Part shown: positions 6,778-13,905 of the stretch, in pieces | Layout of the letters: the number at the start of each line of letters is the position of its first letter | Position numbering within the stretch: position 1 is the stretch's first letter | Assembly: GCA_910587925.1 (NCBI GenBank) | Contig: CAJUOC010000019.1 | Coordinates: forward strand, 36,485-50,401 | Source of the DNA: an uncultured Muribaculaceae bacterium | GTDB taxonomy: Bacteria > Bacteroidota > Bacteroidia > Bacteroidales > Muribaculaceae | Direction of reading: 5' to 3' | Length of the DNA: 13,917 nt | The notes under the pieces: generated by a model | The model's input: only the letters and a program-made list of their open reading frames with translations | Database searches by the model: none | What the model was told of the DNA's origin: nothing | Program-made: the position numbers and the translations under genes

Positions 6778-7800
6778 ATGACAGACCGTGTATTGTTTAC
6801 AGATTATCTTGCGGCGCTCGGTGTGCCGCATACGGCGGCGTATTCGCGCCGCCGCTTCATGACGTATCCACACAAGATGGCGCTTACGGCCGTGGGCGAC
6901 CTGCTGGCCGAGTATGGCGTGATGCCGGGGCAGTGCGGCGCGTGCGACAGCCCCGACCCGGCGTCGCTGCACGTGCCGGCTGTGGTGGCGCTGCGCGACG
7001 GCTCTTTTGCTATTGTAAAGGAGCGCGATGCCGCGGGGCGGATTACGCTGCGCACGCGCGGTGAGGTTGCCTCGGTGCCGGCCGATGACTTTGCCGCGCG
7101 TTGGACCGGCGCCGCCGTGTGGGGCGATGTGGCCGAGGGCTCGTCGCCGGCTGAGCCGCATCTGGCGCGGCATCGCTTCGTGCAGACCATGCACACCGCG
7201 CAGCAGGTGGCGCTGGCGCTTGGGCTGGCATTTCTGCTGGCGTATTGTTACGTGGCCCACGGACTGTGGCACTCGTGGGCGCAGACGGCGCTCATCGCGG
7301 CTTACGGCGCCGGTATATATGTGACTTATCTGCTGGTGCTCAAAGACAATGGCGTGCACAGCGCACAGGCCGAGCGCATGTGCGGCGTGATACAGAAGGG
7401 CGGCTGCGGGCGCGTGCTCGACAGCTCGTCGTCGAGGCTGTTCGGGCTGTATCCGTGGTGTGAGATAGGGCTCACGTATTTCTCGGTGAGCCTTGCGGCG
7501 CTGCTCGTGTGCCCCGGCTGCACGCCCTGGCTGGCTGCTTTTGCCGTGTGCTGTCTGCCGTATACGGTGTGGAGTGTGGCCTGGCAGCGCTTCAGGATAC
7601 ATGCCTGGTGTACGCTCTGTCTCACCGTGCAGGCGCTCATGTGGATAATCTTTGCGCTGATGCTGCTCGGCGGGCAGTTTGGCAGTCTGTGGCCGGTGCC
7701 TGCGCGGGCGGTGGCCCTGGCGGTATGCTATGTGACGGCTTTCCTGCTGCTCCACCACATGGTGCCGCGCCTCAATCTTTACGAGCGGCCTTCTGACTGA
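6778..7800 (+). CDS. VKOR-family membrane thiol oxidoreductase with degenerate C39-peptidase-like N-terminal domain
   Basis: 340 residues. Residues ~1-125 are soluble and resemble the C39 peptidase-like heads attached to some bacterial VKOR proteins (LLAEYGVMPGQ, then VPAVVALRDGSFAIV). The position of the usual catalytic His is Ser (GSF) and no Cys occurs before residue 53, so peptidase activity is unlikely. From ~141 come several membrane helices with VKOR features: a loop Cys pair C202/C210 (MCGVIQKGGC), a Ser run and GLYPWCEIG, and the active-site CxxC C278/C281 (AWCTLC). VKOR proteins pass electrons from envelope disulfide-forming enzymes to quinone. The C-terminal thioredoxin domain common in bacterial VKOR fusions is absent, so a separate thioredoxin-like partner is inferred. 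It is the only plus-strand gene in the window, and its 3' end overlaps the thioesterase gene by 29 nt. Confidence 0.85.
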   Translation: MTDRVLFTDYLAALGVPHTAAYSRRRFMTYPHKMALTAVGDLLAEYGVMPGQCGACDSPDPASLHVPAVVALRDGSFAIVKERDAAGRITLRTRGEVASVPADDFAARWTGAAVWGDVAEGSSPAEPHLARHRFVQTMHTAQQVALALGLAFLLAYCYVAHGLWHSWAQTALIAAYGAGIYVTYLLVLKDNGVHSAQAERMCGVIQKGGCGRVLDSSSSRLFGLYPWCEIGLTYFSVSLAALLVCPGCTPWLAAFAVCCLPYTVWSVAWQRFRIHAWCTLCLTVQALMWIIFALMLLGGQFGSLWPVPARAVALAVCYVTAFLLLHHMVPRLNLYERPSD

Positions 7801-8212
7801 TTTCAAGCCGCTCGCGCCACAGCGGGGCGATAGGAGCCGAGGTGGATGTGGCCGGGTCAAAGCCCACCATCACCGTGGTGCATATGGCTTTGACGTCGCC
7901 TGTCGACGACACGAGCCGCTGCTCGAGCCGCAGCGATTTCTCGCCGATGTGGGCGGTGCCGCTGAGCACGGCTACCTGCTCGTCTAGAAATACGGGGGCG
8001 TAGAAATTGCAGTTGGTGTTGACCACCACCAGGGCTATGCCCCGCATGTCGAAGTCGTCGCCCATGACTGCCCGGAAGTAGCCGAGCTTGCCCTGGTCGA
8101 AGTACTGCATGATTACGGCATTGTTGACGTGGCCAAAGAGGTCGGCGTCGGCAAATCTCATCTGTATGTCCTGGCGGTGTGCGTAGTCGCACGAGGGAGC
8201 GGGTATTTCCAT
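7772..8212 (-). CDS. Hotdog-fold acyl-CoA thioesterase (FadM/YbgC-like)
   Basis: 146 residues, typical of single-hotdog thioesterases. The signature MRFADADLFGHVNNAVIMQYF (from residue 18) carries the catalytic-type Asp (D23) and GHVNN (27-31). The preferred substrate cannot be told from the sequence. The start at 8212 is chosen because its ATG overlaps the DUF721 stop by one base (TGATG), which fits translational coupling. The same frame runs open to 8407, but that part is only the DUF721 gene in another frame. It is the last gene of the esterase-recF-DUF721-thioesterase run. Its 3' end overlaps the convergent VKOR gene, and no terminator hairpin is visible there. Confidence 0.9.
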   Translation of the reverse strand: MEIPAPSCDYAHRQDIQMRFADADLFGHVNNAVIMQYFDQGKLGYFRAVMGDDFDMRGIALVVVNTNCNFYAPVFLDEQVAVLSGTAHIGEKSLRLEQRLVSSTGDVKAICTTVMVGFDPATSTSAPIAPLWRERLEISQKAARKD

Positions 8213-8505
8213 CAGTGTAGTGATATTTTGCGTATTACGGGGCGGCCGATGGTGTCGTTGATGCGCTTGATGAGCGGGTCGAGCATAAAGGCGAGCTCGC
8301 TCTTCACGGCTGCCGAGGATATATATACGTGTAGGGTGTCGCCCTCGACATAGCGGCGTGTGGTGACGCGGGTGATCGACGGTCCGAGCAACTGGCTCCA
8401 GAGCCACGACGCCTGCTGGCGGTCGTACTCGGGGCGCGCGCCGGGACCGCTGTCGATGATCTCGCCGATGATTTCGCCTACGCTGCGGGCCTCAGTGCGT
8501 TTCAT
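8212..8505 (-). CDS. DUF721 / DciA-like protein
   Basis: 97-residue small protein with the DUF721 pattern: a WLWSQLLGPSI core (about 34-44), LHVYISSAAVKSELAFM (58-74) and IKRINDTIG (79-87). DUF721 includes DciA, the replicative-helicase operator or loader found in many bacteria. A role in replication initiation is therefore plausible and agrees with recF directly upstream, but Bacteroidota members are shorter than classical DciA and remain poorly characterised. The start codon lies inside the recF 3' end (14-nt overlap), and the stop overlaps the thioesterase ATG. Confidence 0.85.
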   Translation of the reverse strand: MKRTEARSVGEIIGEIIDSGPGARPEYDRQQASWLWSQLLGPSITRVTTRRYVEGDTLHVYISSAAVKSELAFMLDPLIKRINDTIGRPVIRKISLH

Positions 8506-9604
8506 GCGGGGCGATGGGGGTGAATGTGCCGCGCTCGACCTGCCACATGCGGTAGTCGCCGCCGATGGCGTCCATTATCTCGTCGAGGTGCTTGCGGTTT
8601 GTGTCGGTGATGAATATCTGCCCGAAGTCGTCGCGCGACACCAGCGAGATGATGCGCTCCACGCGCCCGGCGTCGAGCTTGTCAAATATGTCGTCGAGCA
8701 GCAGCAGCGGGCGCACGGGCGATGCGTCGGCAAGGAAACGGTACTGCGCAAACCGCAGCGCCACGGTAAATGTCTTGAGCTGGCCCTGCGAGCCGGTGCG
8801 CCTCAGCGGCAGGCCGTCGAGGGTGAAGTCGATGTCGTCGCGATGGGGGCCGACGGTGGTGTAGCGCACTGCGGTGTCGCGGCAGCGCGAGTGCTCGAGG
8901 GCGTCGGCCAGGGTAGGGTGGTCGCCGCCCGACACGAGCAGCTCCAGCCCAGGCTGCTCGCCGCTGCCCGACAGCTCGGCGTAGCACGGCAGGAAGAGGT
9001 CGCCGAGGCGCTCGACAAATCGGGCGCGGGCGCGGCGTATGGCTGAGGCGGCGGCGTCCATGGTGAGCTCTACGGCCTCGTAGAGGGTGCGGTCTGAGAG
9101 GCCGTCGCGCAGCATGCGGTTGCGCTGCTCCAGACATTGGTTGTAGCGGATGAGCGCGTCAAGGTAGGCGGGGTCGCCCTGCGATATGATCATGTCGGCA
9201 AAGCGGCGGCGCTCCTCCGAGGCGCCCTGCACTATGTCGAGGTCGGCCGGAGCCACCATCACGGCCGGAAACAGCCCGATATGCTGGCTGAGGCGGCGGT
9301 ATTCTTTGCCGCCGCGCCGCAGGGTCTTGCGCATGCCGGCCCGCAGCCCGGCGGTGATTTCCTCATCGGCGCCGGCGCGCAGATAGTCGGCGCGCACGAT
9401 GCCGAAGTCCTCGCCGGTGCGTATCAGCAGCGAGTCGGGCACACGGGCGTAGCTCTTGGTGAAGCTCAGGAAGTATATGGCGTCGAGCAGGTTGCTCTTG
9501 CCCATGCCGTTGTCGCCCAGCAGGCAGTTGACCTTGGGCGAGAAGTCGAGCGTGGCGCCGGCTATATTCTTGAAATTGGTGAGTGCGAGCGAGCGCAGTA
9601 TCAT
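8492..9604 (-). CDS. recF: DNA replication and repair protein RecF
   Basis: 370 residues, standard for RecF, an SMC-like ABC ATPase that helps load RecA at gaps with RecO and RecR. It has Walker A GDNGMGKS (30-37), the ABC signature GSQGQLK (271-277) and Walker B LLLLDDIFDKLD (300-311). VGPHRDDI (251-258) is also characteristic. The N-terminus MILRSLALTNFKNI is canonical, which fixes the start. Its ATG shares ATGA with the esterase stop, and its end overlaps DUF721 by 14 nt. It is not next to dnaA, dnaN or gyrB here, unlike in many phyla. Confidence 0.96.
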   Translation of the reverse strand: MILRSLALTNFKNIAGATLDFSPKVNCLLGDNGMGKSNLLDAIYFLSFTKSYARVPDSLLIRTGEDFGIVRADYLRAGADEEITAGLRAGMRKTLRRGGKEYRRLSQHIGLFPAVMVAPADLDIVQGASEERRRFADMIISQGDPAYLDALIRYNQCLEQRNRMLRDGLSDRTLYEAVELTMDAAASAIRRARARFVERLGDLFLPCYAELSGSGEQPGLELLVSGGDHPTLADALEHSRCRDTAVRYTTVGPHRDDIDFTLDGLPLRRTGSQGQLKTFTVALRFAQYRFLADASPVRPLLLLDDIFDKLDAGRVERIISLVSRDDFGQIFITDTNRKHLDEIMDAIGGDYRMWQVERGTFTPIAPHETH

Positions 9605-10422
9605 TTCTTGTCGGCGTCGCGGAATTTCTGGTCAAAGAAGGCCAGGTGATGGGGTAGGGAGTCGTGCCAGTACTTGCCGGTATGTGCGCCGGGGCGCACG
9701 GTGTAGTCGTGGTCGATGCCGGCTTTGTCCAGGGCGCGGTGCAGATTCTCGTTTACCTCGGCAAAGAAGTCGTCTTTGCCGCAGTCAAAGGTGATGTTGA
9801 GCTGGCCCGCGCGCAGCGACGGCACCAGGTTTATCACCGTGTGGTCGTCCCAGCGCCGGGCGTTGGCATTCTTGGGGCCGAGCCAGTCTTTCATCTTCCA
9901 GTTGTCGGGGAATGGGCGTATGTCGACACCGCCCGACATCGAGCCGGCGTTGCCCCATATGTCGCTGTGGCGCATGGCGAGCCACAGGGCGCCGTGGCCG
10001 CCCATGCTCAGCCCGCTTATGGCGCGCTTCGACGCCTGGGGGATGGTGGGGTAGTGCTCGTCGATATAGGGCACGAGTTCGGTGGTGATGTAGCTCTCCA
10101 TGCGCATGGTCGAGTCGACGGGGCTGTCCCAGTACCAGCTGTCGCGGCCGTGGGGGCATACGATTACGAAGCCATATGTGTCAGCCAGGCGGGTGAGGTC
10201 GGGGCGCAGGTATATCCAGCCGAGATGGTCGCCGCTGTAGCCGTTGAGTAGATACACGGTGGGCACGCGCCGGTCGGTGTCGATGGCGCAGTCGGGGGTG
10301 ATTACGGTCACGTTTTCGGTGCCGGGTACAAGCGGCGACTGAAATTGCAGCAGGTCGACCGTGGCGGCTTGTGCGGCGAGAGTCATCGTCGCGGCGAGGG
10401 CTGAGAGGAGGATGTGTTTCAT
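9601..10422 (-). CDS. Secreted esterase D / S-formylglutathione hydrolase-like alpha/beta hydrolase
   Basis: 273 residues. A signal peptide (MKHILLSALAATMTLAAQA, cleavage near 19-20) predicts export to the periplasm or beyond. The alpha/beta-hydrolase fold of the putative-esterase family follows: VYLLNGYSGD (57-65, oxyanion region), nucleophile elbow GLSMGG (S139), an acid candidate in GKDDFF (D217 or D218) and GAHTGKYW with the catalytic His (H247). The family covers mycolyltransferase-like, feruloyl-esterase-like and formylglutathione hydrolases; the export signal favours a carbohydrate-ester or lipid-ester substrate, but this is inference. Its stop overlaps the recF start (ATGA). It is separated from alaS by 66 bp containing a 40-bp palindrome only 13 nt before this ATG. 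Confidence 0.92.
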   Translation of the reverse strand: MKHILLSALAATMTLAAQAATVDLLQFQSPLVPGTENVTVITPDCAIDTDRRVPTVYLLNGYSGDHLGWIYLRPDLTRLADTYGFVIVCPHGRDSWYWDSPVDSTMRMESYITTELVPYIDEHYPTIPQASKRAISGLSMGGHGALWLAMRHSDIWGNAGSMSGGVDIRPFPDNWKMKDWLGPKNANARRWDDHTVINLVPSLRAGQLNITFDCGKDDFFAEVNENLHRALDKAGIDHDYTVRPGAHTGKYWHDSLPHHLAFFDQKFRDADKK

Positions 10423-10435
10423 ATGGTATGGATTA

Positions 10436-10475
10436 TGCCTGCCGCGGCATCCCGGCCGGGATGCCGCGGCAGGCA
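10436..10475. repeat. 40-bp perfect palindrome between alaS and the esterase gene
   Basis: Two 20-bp arms meet with no spacer (centre between 10455 and 10456) and match without any mismatch. The arm begins TGCCTGCCGCGGCATC. The palindrome begins 13 nt after the alaS stop codon and ends 13 nt before the esterase ATG. Neither strand has a T tract after it, so it does not look like an ordinary intrinsic terminator. In RNA it would form a very stable hairpin in the esterase leader. Confidence 0.9.
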
Positions 10476-10488
10476 GGTTGAGTGAGTG

Positions 10489-13116
10489 TCAGGGATTGGT
10501 GATGGCCGATTTCATGGAGTCGAAAGCGGAGTCGAGAGCATCGGCGTTTTTGCCGCCGGCCTGGGCAAATCCGGGCTGACCGCCGCCGCCGCCCTGGATG
10601 GCCTTGGCCGCTGCGCGCACGATGGCAGATGCGTTGAGGCCGGCCTTTACAAGGTCGTCGGTGAGCATCAGGGTGAGCAGGGGCTTGCCGGCGGCGTCGC
10701 GGGTGGCGCCGACAAAGGCGGTGTGGGCGGGCGAGGCGGCGCGCACTCCGAAGGCCACGTTCTTCACCACATCGGGCATACGCGTGCCGCGCATCGATAC
10801 GATGGTGATACCGGCCTCGGTCGTGGCCTGCTCGATGAGCTGGCGGGTCAGAGCAGCCACGCGCTCGTTGAACGCTTCCTCGGCCTGGCGGCGCAGCTCG
10901 GCGTTCTCGTCCAGCGCCCGACGCATGGCGCCGAGCACATCGGGGGCGCCGCCCAGCATGGAGGCCACGCCGCGCAGCAGGTCGCTGAGCTCGTCGTAGG
11001 CATCCTCGACGGCAGCGCCGGTGATGGCCTCGATGCGGCGCACTCCGGCGGCTATGGAGCTTTCGCTCACGATTTTAATCATGCCGATATTACCGGTATT
11101 GTCTACGTGTGTACCGCCGCAGAGCTCCACTGAGTCGCCGTAGCGTATCACGCGCACTTCCTCGCCGTACTTCTCGCCGAAGAGTGCCATCGCTCCCATG
11201 GCGCGGGCCTCGGCGATGGGCATGTCGCGGTGCTCGTCGCGGGCGATGGCCTCGCGCACGCGCTTGTTGGCGAGGCGCTCCACCCGGGCCAACTCCTCGG
11301 GTGTCACTTTCTGGAAGTGGGAGAAGTCAAAGCGCAGCGACTGCGGGGTCACCAGCGAGCCTTTCTGCTCGACATGCGAGCCCAGCACCTCGCGCAGCGC
11401 CTGGTGCAGCAGGTGGGTGGCGGTGTGGTTGCACGATATGGCGCGGCGTATGTCGGCGTCGACTGCGGCGGTGAACGCTGCGGTGGGGTCGGCGGGCAGC
11501 TTGGCGCTCAGATGCACGCCCATGCCGTTCTCGCGCTTGGTGTCGTATATCTCGATTACCTCTCCATCGGCAGATGTGAGTGTGCCGCGGTCGCCGCTCT
11601 GGCCGCCCATCTCGGCGTAGAAGGGGGTGCGCGAGAGCACTATCTGATAGTATTCGCGGCCTTTCTGCTTCACCTTGCGGTAGCGCAGTATCTCGGTGTC
11701 GGCGCTGAGCGTGTCGTAGCCCACAAACTGCTGCTCGCCCTCGCGCAGAGTCACCCAGTCGGTGGCTTCCACCGATGCGGCGGCGCGGGCGCGGTCTTTC
11801 TGAGCTTTCATCTCGGCGTCAAATTCGCCCTGGTCGAGCGTCATGCCGCGCTCCTTGAGTATCAGCTCGGTAAGGTCGAGCGGGAAACCGTATGTGTCGT
11901 AGAGCACAAAAGCCTCCTTGCCGCTGATTTGAGTCTTGCCCTCGGCCTTGGCCTTGGCGATGGCGGTGTCGAGCATGGCGATGCCGTTGGCCAGAGTGCG
12001 CAGGAAGGAGTCCTCCTCCTCTTTGATTACGCGCATGATGAGGTCGCGCTGCGCGGGCAGCTCGGGATATGCCTCGCCCATCGACTCGATGAGTGTGTCG
12101 ACCAGACGGTACATGAATGCCTGCTTGGCGTCGAGGAAGGTATAGGCGTAGCGCACGGCGCGGCGCAGGATACGGCGTATCACATAGCCGGCCTTGGCGT
12201 TGGACGGCAGCTGGGAGTCGGCGATAGAGAAAGCGATGGTGCGCACATGGTCGGCCACCACACGCATTGCCACGTCGACATCGGCGTCCTTGCCATACTC
12301 CTTGCCCGAGATTGAGGCGATTTTGCCGATGAGCGGCGTGAATACGTCGGTATCGTAGTTTGATGTCTTGCCCTGGAGAGCCATGCACAGGCGCTCAAAA
12401 CCCATGCCGGTGTCAATCACCTTGGCGGGCAGCGGCTGCAGCGAGCCGTCGGCAAGACGGTTGTACTGCATGAATACAAGATTCCATATCTCGATTACCT
12501 GAGGGTGGTCTTTATTGACCAGCTCGGCGCCTGGCACGGCAGCGCGCTCGGCCTCGGAGCGCAGGTCGATGTGGATTTCCGAGCAAGGGCCGCAGGGGCC
12601 GGTATCGCCCATCTCCCAGAAATTGTCGTGCTTGTTGCCGTTGATGATATGGTCGGCCGGCAGATGCTTCTCCCAGATGGCGGCAGCCTCGTCGTCGCGG
12701 CCCAGGCCCTCGGCGGGAGAGCCTTCAAATACAGTGGCATACAGGCGGCTCGTGTCCAGCCCGATTACATCCACCAGAAACTCCCATGCCCAGTCGATAG
12801 CCTCAGCCTTGAAATAGTCGCCAAACGACCAGTTGCCCAGCATCTCAAACATCGTATGGTGATACGTATCGTGGCCGACCTCCTCAAGGTCATTATGCTT
12901 GCCGCTCACGCGCAGACACTTCTGCGAGTCAGCCACACGACGGTATTTTGCCGCCTTATTGCCAAGGATGATATCCTTAAACTGGTTCATGCCGGCGTTG
13001 GTAAACATCAGCGTCGGGTCATCCTTGATTACCATAGGGGCCGACGGCACGATATGGTGGCCTTTGCTCTCGAAAAAGTCCTTGAAAGACTTGCGTATTT
13101 CTTTGGCGGTAAGCAT
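10489..13116 (-). CDS. alaS: Alanyl-tRNA synthetase
   Basis: 875 residues, full-length class II synthetase that charges tRNA-Ala in the cytoplasm and edits mischarged Ser and Gly. The N-terminal catalytic domain includes KDDPTLMFTNAGMNQF (31-46), RVADSQKCLRVSGKHNDLE (60-78) and DTGMGFERL (235-243). The editing domain has the zinc ligands H564 and H568 (CNHTATHLLHQ) and C666 and H670 (CGGTH). A DHHA1-type C-terminus ends with the glycine-rich GGGGGQPGFAQAGG (842-855). The start MLTAKEIRKSFKDFF at 13116 matches the family. The frame is open a further 117 codons to 13467, but that stretch is stop-free repeat DNA upstream of the promoter. No Shine-Dalgarno precedes the ATG, only an A/T-rich leader. 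Confidence 0.97.
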   Translation of the reverse strand: MLTAKEIRKSFKDFFESKGHHIVPSAPMVIKDDPTLMFTNAGMNQFKDIILGNKAAKYRRVADSQKCLRVSGKHNDLEEVGHDTYHHTMFEMLGNWSFGDYFKAEAIDWAWEFLVDVIGLDTSRLYATVFEGSPAEGLGRDDEAAAIWEKHLPADHIINGNKHDNFWEMGDTGPCGPCSEIHIDLRSEAERAAVPGAELVNKDHPQVIEIWNLVFMQYNRLADGSLQPLPAKVIDTGMGFERLCMALQGKTSNYDTDVFTPLIGKIASISGKEYGKDADVDVAMRVVADHVRTIAFSIADSQLPSNAKAGYVIRRILRRAVRYAYTFLDAKQAFMYRLVDTLIESMGEAYPELPAQRDLIMRVIKEEEDSFLRTLANGIAMLDTAIAKAKAEGKTQISGKEAFVLYDTYGFPLDLTELILKERGMTLDQGEFDAEMKAQKDRARAAASVEATDWVTLREGEQQFVGYDTLSADTEILRYRKVKQKGREYYQIVLSRTPFYAEMGGQSGDRGTLTSADGEVIEIYDTKRENGMGVHLSAKLPADPTAAFTAAVDADIRRAISCNHTATHLLHQALREVLGSHVEQKGSLVTPQSLRFDFSHFQKVTPEELARVERLANKRVREAIARDEHRDMPIAEARAMGAMALFGEKYGEEVRVIRYGDSVELCGGTHVDNTGNIGMIKIVSESSIAAGVRRIEAITGAAVEDAYDELSDLLRGVASMLGGAPDVLGAMRRALDENAELRRQAEEAFNERVAALTRQLIEQATTEAGITIVSMRGTRMPDVVKNVAFGVRAASPAHTAFVGATRDAAGKPLLTLMLTDDLVKAGLNASAIVRAAAKAIQGGGGGQPGFAQAGGKNADALDSAFDSMKSAITNP

Positions 13117-13155
13117 TTTATATAGATTTATTTTTATTGCGTACAAAAAGTGGTG

Positions 13156-13187
13156 CAAAATTACGCAAAAACCGCAAAATCTCCAAA
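13156..13187 (-). promoter_or_regulatory. Bacteroidota-type promoter of alaS
   Basis: On the minus strand, TTTG (13184-13187), 20 nt, then TAATTTTG (13156-13163) match the -33/-7 consensus with ideal spacing. The predicted leader is about 33 nt, A/T-rich and without an evident T-box or other riboswitch. Confidence 0.8.
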
Positions 13188-13235
13188 CGCATTTTCCCTC
13201 CACCTTATTATATAGCGAATCCCCATTACAATACA

Positions 13236-13476
13236 TCCCCCTCCGCCGCCGCCAACCCCGCCGCGCCACCCCTCCGCCGCCAATCCCGCCCGCCGCGCCA
13301 CTCTTCCGCCTGTCCGCCGCGCCACCCCTCCGCCGCCGATACTGTCCGCCGCGCCACCCTTCCGTCGCCGATACAGTCCGCCGCGCCACCCCTCCGCCGC
13401 CGATACCGTCCGCCGCGCCACCTTTCCGTCGCCGATACTGTCCGCCGCGCCACCCCTCCGCCGCCAATCCCGCCCA
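13236..13476. repeat. GC-rich 32-bp minisatellite with 64-bp higher-order period
   Basis: Seven units start at CCGCGCCAC: 13261, 13293, 13317, 13349, 13381, 13413 and 13445. The spacing is 32 bp, except that the second unit has lost 8 bp. A degenerate partial copy precedes them. Units alternate in type: odd units read CCCCTCCGCCGCC and even units CCYTTCCGTCGCC. The 64-bp block 13317-13380 differs from 13381-13444 at only three positions. Neither strand has a stop codon in any frame between 13261 and 13476, so all six frames are open; this is composition, not coding. A period that is not a multiple of three argues against a protein repeat. The minus strand is rich in GG and GGGG runs. The array lies directly upstream of the alaS promoter. 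Confidence 0.9.
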
Positions 13477-13646
13477 CGTGTCGCGCTTACCCCGCTGCTG
13501 ATGCCGCCCTCCGCGCTCATCTCGCTGGAAGGAAGGGCAAACTATGGCGGGCTAAGGATGAGGAGTAAGCCCGTGGAACGGGCGACAGGCAGTAGGCACG
13601 TGCAAGGCGACAGCCGCAGCGCGTGTACTAAATGCGCCCCAAGCGC

Positions 13647-13697
13647 CGGAGCTGCGTAGCTGCGACACTTCGGCCGTGTCGTGGCTATGCAGCTCTG
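13647..13697 (+). ncRNA. Long stem-loop with plus-strand G-U pairs (possible structured RNA)
   Basis: Positions 13647-13668 pair with 13676-13697 over 22 bp around a 7-nt loop (TTCGGCC). There is no unpaired base in the stem. Four pairs are G-U when read as plus-strand RNA and would be A-C mismatches on the minus strand. This bias suggests the stem functions as plus-strand RNA. No matching promoter was identified, so expression is unproven. Confidence 0.45.
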
Positions 13698-13715
13698 CTT
13701 GCTCTTACCCGGCAG

Positions 13716-13905
13716 CGACGAGGTGTCATGCGGCAGCCGAAGCGCGGAGCGCTGCCCCTTATGAGTAACACGGGGTGAAGCGAAGCGCAACCCCGTGCAG
13801 GCCGCGGCCACTCCGGTAATTGGAAGGTCGTTAGACCTGACCCTTATTGCGCTGTGCATCATTAAGGGTCAGCGCTCCGCGCTTCTGCTGCCGCATGACT
13901 CGTCG
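13716..13905. repeat. Long imperfect inverted repeat enclosing an inner hairpin
   Basis: The left arm 13716-13763 and right arm 13859-13905 match over about 45 bp, with a 3-base insertion in the left arm and few other differences. The shared core reads TCATGCGGCAGC then GAAGCGCGGAGCGCTG. Between the arms lies a stem CACGGGGT/ACCCCGTG (13769-13797), and a separate local stem CTGACCCTTA/TAAGGGTCAG (13837-13846/13863-13872) would compete with the right arm. It could be a MITE-like element or a folded RNA; no flanking target duplication was established. Confidence 0.75.

Noticed and set aside
8213..8407. 65-codon upstream extension of the thioesterase
   Set aside because: It lies wholly within the DUF721 gene in another frame and is not thioesterase-like; the ATG at 8212 is coupled to the DUF721 stop.
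13117..13467. 117-codon N-terminal extension of alanyl-tRNA synthetase
   Set aside because: It consists of frame-open minisatellite and promoter DNA, lies upstream of the predicted transcription start, and the canonical AlaS N-terminus begins at 13116.
13261..13476. CRISPR array
   Set aside because: The units are contiguous with no unique spacers, and no cas gene is present.
13542..13862. Minus-strand open frame of 106 codons
   Set aside because: It overlaps the hairpins and inverted repeats, has no recognisable domain and has an implausible composition.
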